Origin: Auricularia sp. M13
Taxonomy: Eukaryota; Basidiomycota; Agaricomycetes; Auriculariales; Auriculariaceae
Length of the DNA: 64,000 nt
Assembly (NCBI GenBank): GCA_037042915.1
Contig: CM073198.1
Span: forward strand, 2,294,001 to 2,358,000
Direction of reading: 5' to 3'
The translations under genes were made by a program, and so were the position numbers. Below the pieces are notes generated by a model. That model was not told where the DNA came from and did not search any database. It worked only from the letters and a program-made list of their open reading frames with translations. Positions 51,041 to 61,892 of this stretch are shown in pieces. Positions within the stretch are counted from its first letter, which is position 1; each line of letters starts with the position of its first letter.

Positions 51041-51736
51041 ATGGGGGAATGGACTCTCGGGTTATGCAAATCTTCGACAAATCGTGTACAGTATCTGTTT
51101 CGAATGCGAAGGGACGCACTGCGTCGCTTGCGATGTCTGACAAGAGGCATTAAGTTATCAGCCCCATGCCATTGGCTCTTCCCTGCTGGGGCCCTAGTAT
51201 GGGGCTCATCCGCGACTTCTCGGCCACATGTTACCCAAGCACAATTCATTGAAGACCTAGCCCGGGCCGTGTTTGGCATCCCCGAGCGAGGAAGACATCG
51301 GTCTGGCTCAGCTGGTCTGGTTTCCTTGAGTCATAGACGCACGATACAACTAACACCGGATGCGCCAATAGTGCTTGTTACAAGCGGGATCTCGACAAAT
51401 TATTTCCTGAGCTTTCTTCACTGCCATTAACCAGCGACGATTTTCAAGCGATGGCCGCTGCGGTATTCGTTGGTCCCGCGCATGCAGAAGCTCTGCTTTG
51501 GTAAATACCTCAGCACTTCACAACTTTTACGCTCCTCATAATCGCGTGGGACAATCTCGCTCAATCCGGAACAACGGAACGTAATGGCTGCCAGCAGCAT
51601 GTCGTTGGCTTCGGCGTCCTGACAAGAACCACCAAGTAGTCCACGCTTCGCGGCATATCTCCATCTGCCTGTTAAAGCCTCTCTCGTGGACGATCCTTCA
51701 CGTTGTCATTTACAGCTTTCCCACCCCACCTCCGAT
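51041..51736. other. Intergenic region between the two HGD copies
   Basis: 696 bp without a recognisable gene. It holds the 3' region of copy 1 and the promoter of copy 2. I see no transposon ends or extended similarity between this spacer and the 5' spacer of copy 1. Confidence 0.45.
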
Positions 51737-54218
51737 ATGGTGGCTTTGAGCATTCGCTCTGCAGTTTCGCATGCCGCTAGGAGATTTCAGTGCGTGCGAA
51801 CGGTACGCGACGCTAAACGTGCACATCGCGCCGCTGACATCGCGCCGAAACGCAGGCCGATCTCCGAACGCTCACCAGTTATACCGCGACGACGGGCTTT
51901 GCCACCAACTCCTCGGACTCAGACCCTTACAAGTATCAGGTGCGTCTCCGCAGTCTCAAAACCTTCAAACTTTGTCACATCATCAGGTTGGCTTTGGCAA
52001 TCGGTTTGCAAGCGAGGCCATGTAAGGTACCTGCGTCTACAAAGTGCACGAGACTCAGCGTCGCATAGTCCGGGAACGCTTCCAGTAGCTCAGAATAGCC
52101 CACAGAAGTGCAAATATGGTCTATATGCCGAGCAGGTTCGTTTCTAAGGTCACTACTGATGCATCCTTAAATGACTTCCCCGTCTAGATGACGGGCACGG
52201 CTTTCATGACGGCTCGCCCCGACAACCAGAATGCGTGCGTGAGAGCCATTTCTCACTGTAGTAATGAAATACATCTGACTGTCCGTGCCTCAGATGGTTG
52301 TATCGCATCCGTCCGGCTGTCGCGCACCAAGGCTTTGTGCAGCTCGCCTCCAATCCAGATGTCCGCTTTGCCCCTCCTCACTTAGCCCATAGCATTACAC
52401 TAATTGGGGCTTAACAGATTGAATCCAATTTCTCTCCCCTCAATCCCAGAGTCCATGTCAGTCCCACGCAGCTCGCGTGGAGACCGTTCGACGTGCCCTC
52501 CGACCCAACGGAATTCCACCATTCCCTTAAAACGCTAACGGGAAACGGAGATCCCACGTCACGGGAAGGGCTGGCCATTCATCAATATGCCTGCACAAAG
52601 TCCATGGACAATACCGCATTTGTCAACAGCGATGGAGTCGGTCGTTCCGCTGGTATCCATTTTACCTACAATATTGATATTGCCGTAAAGGACATGATGC
52701 TGCTTCCGGTTGAAGGACGCTTGGACATTCAGGTCAGTATATGTCGTTCCATAACGCAACCATACTCTCAACATCTACAGACTGAATTTGGCAGGCTCAT
52801 GGTCCGCCCTGGGGAAATCTTTGTCGTACAACGCGGCATCCGCATCAAGATCGCTGTCCCCGATGGGATTGGGCGAGGATGTATGCCCAACAACAATTCT
52901 CCGCGTGATCTAACGGCTGTTATAGATGTGCAGGAAATATTCGGCTCGCATTTCGATTTGCCCGAGCTCGGTCCACTGGGCGCCAATGGACTTGCTAACG
53001 CACGTGACTTCGAATCTCCAATAGCCAGCTTTGATGTGGACCAGAGTCCATGGGAAAGTAAGTGGACTGAGCCGTTCGCGCAGCAAAGTTCGCGACAGTG
53101 CTGACATTTGGTGCCACAGTAGTATACAAGTCAGTCGAATATTTGTCATCCTGCAGAGCTAACCATCCTGCAGGCTTTGTGGACAGTACTATCTCTGCAA
53201 ACAAGAACACACGCCTTTCGACGTTGTGGCATGGCACGGAAAGTGGGTAATAGCTTATTATCCGTGTATCGTTCTGAGTCAACTTTTTGCAGCTATGTGC
53301 CATACAAGTATGCACTCGAGAAGTTCATCCATGTCGGCTCCATCTCCAAGGTAGGAGATGTTCGGTCGCTGTAATTACTGCAGTTCTAAGCGGTCGGTAA
53401 CGGCAGGACCACATGGATCCCAGTGTGCGCCGCGAATCCCGCGGAACAACATCTTTAACTTATTGGTTATAAAACTTTTCAGGTTTACTGTGTTCTCACA
53501 GCAAAGTCGAAGACTCCGGGCCACCCTCTCGTTGATGTCTTAGTCATGAAGGAGCGTTGGGACGTCGCGAGTCAAACATATCGTCCTCCCGTGCGTTATT
53601 CACCCCAATTTCTGCGAATCGTCATTCCCGTTCCCTCATCGTCATTATAGTATTACCACCGGAACGGCTCCACAGAATTCATGGGACTTTTATACGGAAC
53701 GTACGGAGGGAGGAGCGATGCGTTCCAGCCCGGCGGCGCGAGCTATGAAACTGGCTTCTGTCCCCACGGTGTCGCATACGACGACTTCAAGGCAGCGACA
53801 GACATGGATCTGCGACCTATGCGAATCTCAGAAGGCTCGATGGGTACGATTCTCAGTCCTGGTCTAGGTCCTCACGCTGATACCACACTGCCCGCCTAGC
53901 TTTTATGCTGGAGTCTTCTAGTGAGTGCGAGTCTCGGGAACCTGAGAATAGACCCACCTGTTGCCTCTCCGTTACTAATGCCGCCGGATGCAGTGATGTG
54001 CACACTGACGGACTACGCGATGAAGCGCTCTGGAAAGCTGCATGGTAGGGGTCCAGCTTGCATCGTCACCGACCGTCAAAGAGCTAATATGGACATCGAC
54101 ATCGGCAGAACACAACCCCAAGATGTGGGACAACCTCAAGGGCGAGTTTGTTTCACATCTGGACGAAGTCGACGCCGATCTTCAGGCGAGAGGCCTCCCG
54201 CCGTTGTCGCAGTCCTGA
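51737..54218 (+). CDS. hmgA: Homogentisate 1,2-dioxygenase, tandem copy 2
   Basis: Close paralogue of the gene just upstream, same strand and same intron positions. It starts MVALSIRSAVSHAARRFQCV, then [162 protein letters not shown], the micro-exon TAGTATACAA (53120-53129), [20 protein letters not shown], and [16 protein letters not shown] with CPHG. It ends [20 protein letters not shown]...PLSQS. Iron ligands are intact and no frame breaks were found, so it looks functional. The differences from copy 1 are mostly conservative, which points to duplication followed by selection on both. Confidence 0.9.
53120..53129 (+). other. 10-nt micro-exon of HGD copy 2
   Basis: TAGTATACAA between a CCACAG acceptor and a GTCAGT donor. 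It gives W-E-I-V-Y-K-L-C-G-Q, the same codon phases as in copy 1. Confidence 0.7.
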
Positions 54219-55649
54219 CTGGATTTGTATACGTATCGCTGAACCTTTCAAACGTCGTGTCCGGCCACCTGTACAGTAGCTCTGACGGCGCAGACACGGC
54301 GCGTATCGTTCCTTCGTAAAATGGCGGGCAGCAGCCATGTTCATGTAATAGCGACGCCACTTGCAGGGGCGCAGGCAAGAGTTCTCAGTCACCCACGCCC
54401 CAAGGCAGCGCGTTGACAACAGTCGTGCCGCATCCGGCGCCCCACGAGAAGCGAAGCAGGCTGCCCACCGCCGCCATGCACTCCCTTTTGGCATCAAGAG
54501 TGCGTTGCTTGGGGCCGTCTCAGCGAAGCGCCGGTGCGCCAGAGGATCCCTCGCCCTGCCGTCGATCCTCTCTGTATCAGCTCTTCTTTGCTTCCTCGCC
54601 CTTCTGCTGCCTCGGCATGCCACGGACCAAGTGTCTTGGCCGCACGGCCATGAGTTTTTGGAATAAGCGGCGCCCCGCGGATCGCGATTGCGGATGAAGA
54701 CGCGGCGTCGACTGGTGCCTGGCATCGATCTCGCAAAGCCGCGAGTTCTTGCAGGGAATGCCACTGCCAGAACTCGTTTGCAATTTCTCCCTCCTGCCTC
54801 ACCTGCCTGCAGGTGGCCAGACCGCAGCGCGGCCGTGTGAAGAGCCAAGCCCTCGGTTTGCCGATGTCAGACAAAGTGGGCTGTCGTCTGTGTCGAATGG
54901 TGTCCCGAAGCCGAATATGTAGCCGCTCTCGTATGACTTTCCTCCAGTCATATTTCTTGTACAATCAGAGGATGTCTTGCTTAATAATTTTGAAGAGCCA
55001 TGGAGGGAGCGAGATTGAGCGCTTGTGCAGGCAAACTTCACGGTGCTTCAGGATGCATGGACCCGGGGGCGCAACGGCGTGAGAGACGATGTCCCTGAGC
55101 AATCCGGGGTAGGTCGGCTTCACGTTGTCTTGCTCCGCGCCGGTGAAGACGCAGAGCAGCACGCAACGAGGCGCCAGTCTTTCCCACAGTATCACTGGAC
55201 GGTCGGCCACGGGACGCGCAGCTCGCCGCGCGCCGCAGTCCGGCACGTGACCGGAGGCCGACTCATGCGGGGCGATAAACATGAGGACGGACGAGCTGAA
55301 AACGGCCTGAGTGGCTGGTGTATTAGCGCCGCGGGACGGGACATCCCAGTCAGCCGGGGCGCGGGCACAGTGTAAGTGGGTAACTCTACGCTCTATACAC
55401 GTGGGGGAAGGACAGGGTCGCGCGCGCCATCGCAAGATAGACGGCGACTACTGTAAACAACAAATTGCGGGGGCGCGGCGTGCGCGAATGAAATCCCGTG
55501 ATCAGACTAGCGGTGAAGAGGTGTGAACGTGATGGGTAAAAGTACAGAGATTGTGCGTGAGGACTGAAGCCGGTCGAAAGCAATTGGTTCAAGTGTCAGT
55601 AGCCATGCATGGTGGGAAAGTAATGCGCGGGGCGGAATAGGTAAAATGA
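54219..55649. other. 1.4-kb region without a recognised gene
   Basis: Lies downstream of HGD copy 2 and of the convergent PH-protein gene. The minus strand is open over 54965-55435 and, after a single stop in the same frame, 54494-54964. The translations are Arg/Pro-rich with no family likeness. A short minus-strand frame at 54799-55041 includes YESGYIFGFGTPFDTDD and ends at a CAG/GTGAGG donor-like site. I cannot support a gene here; a rapidly evolving or lineage-specific gene is possible. Confidence 0.4.
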
Positions 55650-56474
55650 TCACCGGTCGTGCGGGTGACGAGGGTAGCAGGGACCGGAAGGCATCGGGCG
55701 CTCGTCAAGGTCGAGCGAGACGTCGACAGCGGCCTGAATAGACTGGGCGGGTCACACGAGCTCATCAGCACGGGATCCACAGGTGACATAACAACCACTG
55801 CACACCTCGAGCCAATGCACCAGGGACGGAAGGTCGGGGAGCTGCAGCAAAAATTGCTCTCCCTCCGCACGTATGCGGATGACATGCGCCCGTTTGTCGT
55901 AACCGATTGCGAGCCCGCATTTGGCGCCCTGGAGAGTGTACTGACGTACGAGCGCGCTTGGCTTGAGGAAACGGGCTGCGCCTGGGGGTGGGGCTGGCGC
56001 ATAGAACGACTCGAGTGAGCCAGAGGATGACGTCGTGGTCGACGACGACGAACAGCGTGTGAGCGGATGGCCAGGGGCGCTCAGAAGCGGGGAGCGGCTC
56101 TTGACTCTGTCTACTCTGTCTGAGCTGCTCGAAGAGTCGTTTTGGGCGGCCGAGGGCGCGTAGACCAGAGTCCCCAGGTCGGCGAGCTTGACGGGACTGG
56201 GCATGTGCGAGGAGTTGCTGGTGTTGGGCCTGAATCGGCGGGGAAGGACGCGGGTGTCCTTGTAGATTTTGAGGCTCGTGCCGTCGATGCAGCACCAGAC
56301 GTTGCGCCAGGCCCTGTCTTTGGCGAGGACGCAGCCTTGGTCGAACTCCATCTTTCGCGGCAGAAAGGCGGTCACGGAGATCGAGTTGGTGTAACCGGGG
56401 AGGTCATCAGAGGCCTTGCAGGAGGAGAGATAGGACGGAAGGCCAGGACGAGAGCCGTATTGAGGACGCTGCAT
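55650..56474 (-). CDS. PH-domain protein
   Basis: A 250-residue protein from two exons (55806-56474 and 55650-55733; intron 72 nt, GTGTGC to TCAG). A PH-like fold is visible: ISVTAFLPRKMEFDQGCVLA, RAWRNVWCCIDGTSLKIYKD, then a long Ser-rich insertion, then VRQYTLQGAKCGLAIGYDKR, AHVIRIRAEGEQFLLQLPDL and PSLVHWLEAAVDVSLDLDER with the Trp of the C-terminal helix. The end LDERPMPSGPCYPRHPHDR resembles the LDERPMP motif that closes PH domains in many basidiomycete proteins, though the usual poly-Arg tail is not kept here. PH domains bind phosphoinositides or proteins at membranes; the ligand is unknown. The SPFH gene starts 496 bp away on the other strand. Confidence 0.82.
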
Positions 56475-56970
56475 GACTTAGTCTGAGAGCTGAGGCACTG
56501 GATGGGGGTTTCAGTGCGCCAGTCAGGAGTCTTATAGTTATGGTTATGGAAGCACTGTCCCTGGCGGGCCATCGTATCAGCGACCGTCGTCCAAACAGAT
56601 CTGAGCCTGAGCAGCTGAGCCGGTGACCAGGAACGGCGACCGCCATACTGCTCCCGAGGGAGGCGCCCGGCCGCTTTCGGCGCGGGGAATACAGCACAGC
56701 CCTCCCGTCAATCTGCGCGCCCCCGCTTCGAATCCCGGTGGCATTTGATTGCAGCCATGGGCGCGACCCCAGCGACACAGCTCCTGCACTCCCGAAGGAT
56801 CGTTCACCATGGTATTGCACCGCTGTATCCCGCACGAAATCCGCAAATCAATGCCCTTGAGCCAGTGAGACATGCGCGCACGTTGGCGGTGCTAGCGCGT
56901 CTTGGATATAAAGGGACCTCCATCCGCGTCTCCGAGTCAGACACCAACAACCAACTTTCTAAACGCTCAC
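56475..56970. promoter_or_regulatory. Divergent upstream region of the PH-protein and SPFH genes
   Basis: 496 bp between divergent start codons, GC-rich. A tatataaag-like stretch (gatataaaggg, about 56904-56914) lies some 60 bp before the SPFH start and could be a TATA box. Confidence 0.45.
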
Positions 56971-58907
56971 ATGGACTCCATCTCCGTTACCGGCGCCACC
57001 ACCGTCGTTGGCCGCGACCATTCTGTCGGCAATGCCAATGGCTTCGACAGCCCTATCGACCCGCTTGGCAAGGGTAAAGGCAAGGCCAACACAGGCCCAG
57101 AGTCGAAGCGCATCTTCAGGGTACGTATCTTGATTCCCCACCATGTCTGTTTCTTGCCGTTAATAGCCTTTCTAGTCTGTGAACCACCTCGAAGAATCCG
57201 CCGGGAGGCCGTTCTTCGTGCCCATTAGCCGCCAAGGTGGCCTGATAGGTAGGTAGCTTGTGCGGCGTCCTACTGTCCCCAGCGCTGATCATCCATGTCC
57301 AGGCGCCCTGCAAAAGCTGGATCTGCAGCTTCGCAACGTATGTTTGGTTTTGTTCGCGCCGTCAGGTGCTTCATCCGCCCATGCTGATGCCTAATCGCCA
57401 CAGTCCGGGCGCAAACCCATCCTGAGCAAGAAGACTCCTACCGACTGGATAGGCCGCGAGATTAACCCTGGCGAGCTCGGTCTCATCAACCACGGTGGCC
57501 TGCCCAGCTTGCTCACGAAACCCGGGCGTTACCCCGGCTTTCCGCTGCGTAACTGGTGGGCGCGCTCTTGGAGCGGCACCAAAGGCAGTAAGTAACATTC
57601 CCTCGTCATGTGCGCCGCGCGCCCCATGGGGAGAGCTAACACGCTGCACCGCAGTTTCGGACACGGTCATCGAGTTCAAGGGCTTGACCATTGTTCAAGT
57701 ATCGCAGAACCAAGCGGCCGTCATCTCCGACCCGCAGAACCAAGTCTTCATCGTGCTGAACGGCGGATTTGTCGCGTATGCCATCGACGGCTCGTACGAT
57801 GTCTTGGCCGTCGTCGACCAGACTCACCTTCCGAATGTCGTCCACGACCGTGTGACCAATGCCGTTCTCGGCAGCACGCTCGAGGTGACTATGAACTCGC
57901 GACTGGGCACAAAGGACCAGAAGTTTGTCGTCGCGCTGTTCCTCAATATCCCGGCCAACAACTGCGCCATCCTCCAGAAGGGCGACGACCTTGAGTTGCT
58001 GCCCGCAGGCCAGCACTACATCACCGACCCCAACATCACCCTGCGCGGCCTGTACACGTGCGGAGAGTGCCAGATTGAGATGCCTACGAAGGACATCTTC
58101 ACGAGGGATCAAGTGCCGGTGTCGCTCACGATCTACCTCAAGTGGCAGCTCGAGGAGCCGCTGAAGCTCGCGACGCACGGGTACAACACGCCGTACGACG
58201 CGCTGCGCGACAAGACGCAGAGCATCCTCACGCAGATCATGGCGCACCTCGACTACAGCGCGATGGTGAAGCAGCGCTCGATCTCGCCGCAGGACGTGAT
58301 GGACGACGGCAGCGAGCCGCAGAGCGCGTTCCTCGACGCGCTGCGCACGCGCGCGATGGACGACATGCACGTCGCCGCGCTCGAGTACGGCATCGTGCTC
58401 AAGGACCTCGCCGTCATCGACCGCCAGTTCAAGGGCGAGATCGCGAACACGATGGACAAGCTCACCACGCGCGCGCTGCAGGCCCAGGTCGAGGCCGCCA
58501 ACGTCGACCGCGAGAACAGCAACAAGGTCAAGCAGGAGGAGGGCGCGCTCTCCGTCGCGCGCATCAAGGCGCAGGCCCAGAACACCGCCGCCGACGCCCA
58601 GGCGTACTCCGTCGTCGCCGCCGCCAAAGCCGAGGCCGAGGCGTTACAGATCGCCGCCGAGGCGCAGGCGCAGGCCACTCGTCTTGCTGCCCAGGCCGAG
58701 GCGGACGCTGTGAAGATGAAGGCGCTTGCGGACGCCAACGTGACGGACGAATTTGCGCGCGAGATGGAGTTGCGCCGCGTTGAGGTTACCCGCGTCGCTG
58801 CCTATGGCAACAAGACCATCTTTGTCCCCACCGCTGAACACGGTGCACGGGCTGGCGATGCCATGGCCATTGGCCTTGCTGCTGGCCTGGGACATGACCG
58901 CCGGTGA
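56971..58907 (+). CDS. SPFH/band-7 (stomatin-like) membrane-associated protein
   Basis: Starts MDSISVTGATTVVGRDHSVG. After several short introns: TDWIGREINPGELGLINHGG, KPGRYPGFPLRNWWARSWSG, FKGLTIVQVSQNQAAVISDP, FIVLNGGFVAYAIDGSYDVL. The SPFH core follows: ILQKGDDLELLPAGQHYITD, ECQIEMPTKDIFTRDQVPVS, LTIYLKWQLEEPLKLATHGY, ALRDKTQSILTQIMAHLDYS. The C-terminal third is an Ala/Glu/Gln-rich coiled coil (EAANVDRENSNKVKQEEGAL through AEAEALQIAAEAQAQATRLA), as in flotillin/stomatin-type proteins. No transmembrane helix is obvious, so membrane contact is probably through the SPFH domain. These proteins organise membrane microdomains; the specific role is unknown. Last exon about 57656-58907. Confidence 0.85.
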
Positions 58908-59383
58908 TTCACTGGACTCAGGACTGATACTCGCAAAGTACTCTATAACCCACTCACTCACTTTCCCTAGCTCTGCACGTAGTATTACCCAACTCCCGAT
59001 CCTTTCATCCACTGTACAATATTTGTAAACCAGACTGCTGATACGTGTGCCAATATAATGTGTGCAATACTTAGGGGCTAATGGCGATGGCGCAATGTGG
59101 ACTGAGGCTTCCGACTCGGTAACTGAAGAATTGCAGAGTCGCACGAAAATATTCGTCGCAGGTCATCGTTATCATGCTCGACAGGTAAAAGAACACGCGG
59201 CCGGAGCGGCTAAGTGGCAAAAGATGAGACGAAAGGACGAGATCGAGGGAGCGGCGAGACAAGCGGAGCGAGCGAAAGACGGGCACGAAGAGTATGGCTG
59301 CAGAGATCATGCGAGGAGAGCCAGGATATGGGAATGTTTACGCGATTTTCATTGCTGACAGCACGACGGACCGCCTCTGGCTC
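58908..59383. other. Convergent 3' region, no gene seen
   Basis: 476 bp between the SPFH stop and the NAC beta stop. AT-richer, with no coding likeness. Confidence 0.5.
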
Positions 59384-60047
59384 CTAGTTGAGCTCGTCAA
59401 TGTCGCCTTCCTTCTTCTCCGCCGCCGGCTCGTCCTTCTTTGGCTGGTCGTCGACCTCGAAGGTCTCGACGAGGTCGGGCACGTCATCGTCGTCGTCGTC
59501 ATCATCCGCGGGCGCGCCCGCCGGCCGGCCCTGGGAGGACTGGATGGCCTGGTAGGACTCTGCGAGCTTGCGCAGCGACGCGAGCGAGTCGGGGCCGAGC
59601 TGGTTGAGGATGCCCGGGACGAGCTCTGTGAGCTCCTTGACCTGGCCTGCGCCGTAGATGGCGAAGGTGTTGGCCGAGACCGCGGCGTGGACTGTGAAGC
59701 AAGTGTGAGACCGCGTAGTGCAATGAGAAGGACAGGGCGCGGACCCTTGGGCGCGGTAAAGTGCAGCACGTTGCCGTCCTCCTGGAACATGTTGACCTCC
59801 TCTACGCCCTGGATGGGCTGCACGTTGAGCTTCTTGAGCGCGCCCTGGAGCTTTTTGTCGTCGCCGGCGGACGACTGCTTGGTCTTGCGGACGACCTTGC
59901 GCCGGACGGTGCCCTTGCCGCCTGGCAGCGATCAGGCCAGCCATCAGTAAGATTACAGCTCTAGGCGGCCTGGCACGCGCAGCGGTACGCACCAATGCGG
60001 TTCGCGGCCGCTTGCGCCTGCAACTTTGCGAGTTTGGCGGCATCCAT
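59384..60047 (-). CDS. EGD1: Nascent polypeptide-associated complex subunit beta (NAC beta / BTF3)
   Basis: Ribosome-bound chaperone subunit that, with NAC alpha, shields nascent chains and controls SRP access. It starts [19 protein letters not shown]. After an intron comes [20 protein letters not shown], where RRKVVRK is the ribosome-binding motif. The NAC domain is [39 protein letters not shown], then after an intron [40 protein letters not shown]. The acidic tail has a run of eight Asp, [11 protein letters not shown], and ends KEGDIDELN. Two introns are at about 59924-59990 and 59692-59748. Length (about 170 residues) fits the family. Confidence 0.94.
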
Positions 60048-60358
60048 GCTGGGCGGCGGCGGGGGGACTCTGGCGAGAGAGGAATGCGGTCTGCTTTTTT
60101 GCGGGGGTGGGAAAATCAACGGAAGACGCCGACCGCGACAGAAACAAGGTTTACAGCGACGCCGTCGCTAACTATACAGTATATTCTCCCTTACATGACG
60201 ACGGCGGTGTGGTGCCCGGCGACTACGTGTAACTGTGCAGTTTATTTCGCGCAAATGCGTGCCATCGACGAGGCGACGCGTGCGCGGCCCGTCGGCTTGT
60301 GCCGCTGCGCGACGGCGGGAACGGAGGTCAGGTCCGCGAACCGTGACTTTGCACGCTG
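60048..60358. promoter_or_regulatory. Divergent upstream region of NAC beta and the FHA protein
   Basis: 311 bp between divergent starts, holding both promoters. No clear TATA box is placed for either gene. Confidence 0.45.
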
Positions 60359-61395
60359 ATGCCGCGCTCGCGCTCGCGTTCACGGTCTCCGCGTTCGACG
60401 AGGCGGCGCAGAGACTCGCCGCCAGCAGCTGCGTCCAGACGACGCGAGTCCCCACCGCGCAGCAGGAGAGACGGCGACCGTGAGCCCGGCAGTCGCGACG
60501 GCAGACGGCCACCTCGCGGCTACGACGACATCCTCGACCAGGACCGCGACCGGCGCCGACGCGACAATTACTACGATGATCGCGAGCACAACAGACCGCG
60601 CCGCAGAGACGACCGCGACGACCGACGCTCACCTCCTCCTCGACGTTCGCCTCCCCGCCGCCGCCGTTCGCCCTCGCCCCCGCCTCGCGATGACCGCAAC
60701 GCCCTTGTCCGTCGAAACTCGCACTCTAGATCAGGCTCTCGTGCACTCTCCAAGGAGCCTAACCTCGAGCCAAACTTCAAGCCATCTGGACTCCTAGCCG
60801 CCGCGACCAAGAGCGTGCAGCATGCAGACGGCACCAGCACCGTGCTGAAGTATCACGAACCTCCTGAAGCGCGGAAACCGCTTCAGGGTTGGAGATTGTA
60901 TGTCTTCAAAGGTGAAGAGCAAGTTGGTAAGTGCCGTGCGAATTCCTGCACGCCGTGGAAGGCTCATGCACCCCAGATTTGCTGCACATTCACAGGCAAA
61001 GTGCCTACCTTGTAGGGCGTGATCACGGCGTGGGTTTCTGAATTACTCGTGCATGTATACGTCGGTTGACCCTTTCACAGGTCGTCGACATCCCACTCGA
61101 CCACCCTTCCTGCTCGAAGCAGCACGCCGCGATCCAGTACCGCTCTGTCACGAGTACGAATGCATACGGCGAGAAATCGACCGCAATAAAGCCGTTCATT
61201 ATTGACCTCGAGAGCACCAATGGTACCAAAGTCAATGATGAAACCATTCCTGCCAGCCGGTACTACGAGCTGAAGCAGTCGGATGGTGTGTTTTCCCTCT
61301 TCGCCGTTCTGTGACACCGTGTTGATCCCTCGCTAGTGATAAAGTTTGGCTTATCTCTGAAGGAATACGTGCTCCTACACGACGACGCGGCATGA
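60359..61395 (+). CDS. FHA-domain splicing-associated protein (SNIP1 / Pml1-like)
   Basis: The N-terminal 130 residues are Arg/Ser/Asp-rich (MPRSRSRSRSPRSTRRRRDS ... RRDDRDDRRSPPPRRSPPRR), as in SNIP1 and other RS-type nuclear proteins. Then EPNFKPSGLLAAATKSVQ and ARKPLQGWRLYVFKG, the conserved lead-in, and an FHA domain: YLVGRDHGVVDIPLDHPSCS, KQHAAIQYR, IDLESTNGTKVNDETIPASR, YYELKQSD. Three introns are visible. The last (61286-61336, 51 nt) joins SD-V to IKFGLSLKEYVLLHDDAA, restoring the normal FHA end, so the CDS stops at 61395 and not at 61314. Yeast Pml1 belongs to the RES complex, which aids pre-mRNA splicing and retention; SNIP1 is its human relative. Confidence 0.9.
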
Positions 61396-61892
61396 AGTAC
61401 TTACAGACCAAGTTGGCTTCGGTAGTCGGCTTCCTTGGCATTCCAGACCTCGATACGGTCCTCTCTCGCTGTGTATTCTATGCAACTGACTATCCATCTT
61501 GTCTTTAAGACCACATGTCCAAGTTCCTTTCATCTTTCTTCGCTCGCGACTCGGTCATTGAGAACTCGGGTCTTCTTCGATTCCAAGGTCATAGTCAAGT
61601 CATAGTAACGATGACATGATGCGCTATTTGTATTCAGAAACCAGCTGTAGATTATAACAGGTACGTTTTGTTGGTAAGCAAAAAAATGAACTACCGAGAT
61701 GGGGAGCGAGACTTCAGCCAATCCGTCCGACCTCTAGTCGAGATAACTTTTGTATGAGCGTTCGTCCAATGAGTGAGCAGCCGAGACCATGCGCAGGCGA
61801 CGTGGGGGTGGTGGTACAAATGTGCAGCGAAAAAAGAGCGTGCGAAGGCGAGCGAACAATAATGTACGAGTGGACTGCGAGAACGGGGATGC
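61396..61892. other. Convergent 3' region, no gene seen
   Basis: 497 bp between the FHA-protein stop and the neurofibromin-like stop. No coding likeness is seen. Confidence 0.5.

Noticed and set aside
52360-52420. Apparent loss of a splice donor (GC instead of GT) and in-frame stop in dioxygenase copy 2
   Set aside because: Using an earlier GT donor (GTCCGC after AATCCAGAT) gives a normal 57-nt intron, matched by a 59-nt intron in copy 1, so no defect is needed.
54153-54848. 231-codon minus-strand frame downstream of dioxygenase copy 2
   Set aside because: It overlaps the end of the dioxygenase CDS on the opposite strand, is very Arg-rich and shows no known domain.
56700-56730. tRNA-like TTCGAATCC B-box
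   Set aside because: No matching A box upstream and no acceptor or anticodon stem pairing could be found.
59294-59950. 218-codon plus-strand frame across NAC beta
   Set aside because: Antisense shadow; the minus strand encodes a clear NAC beta with two introns.
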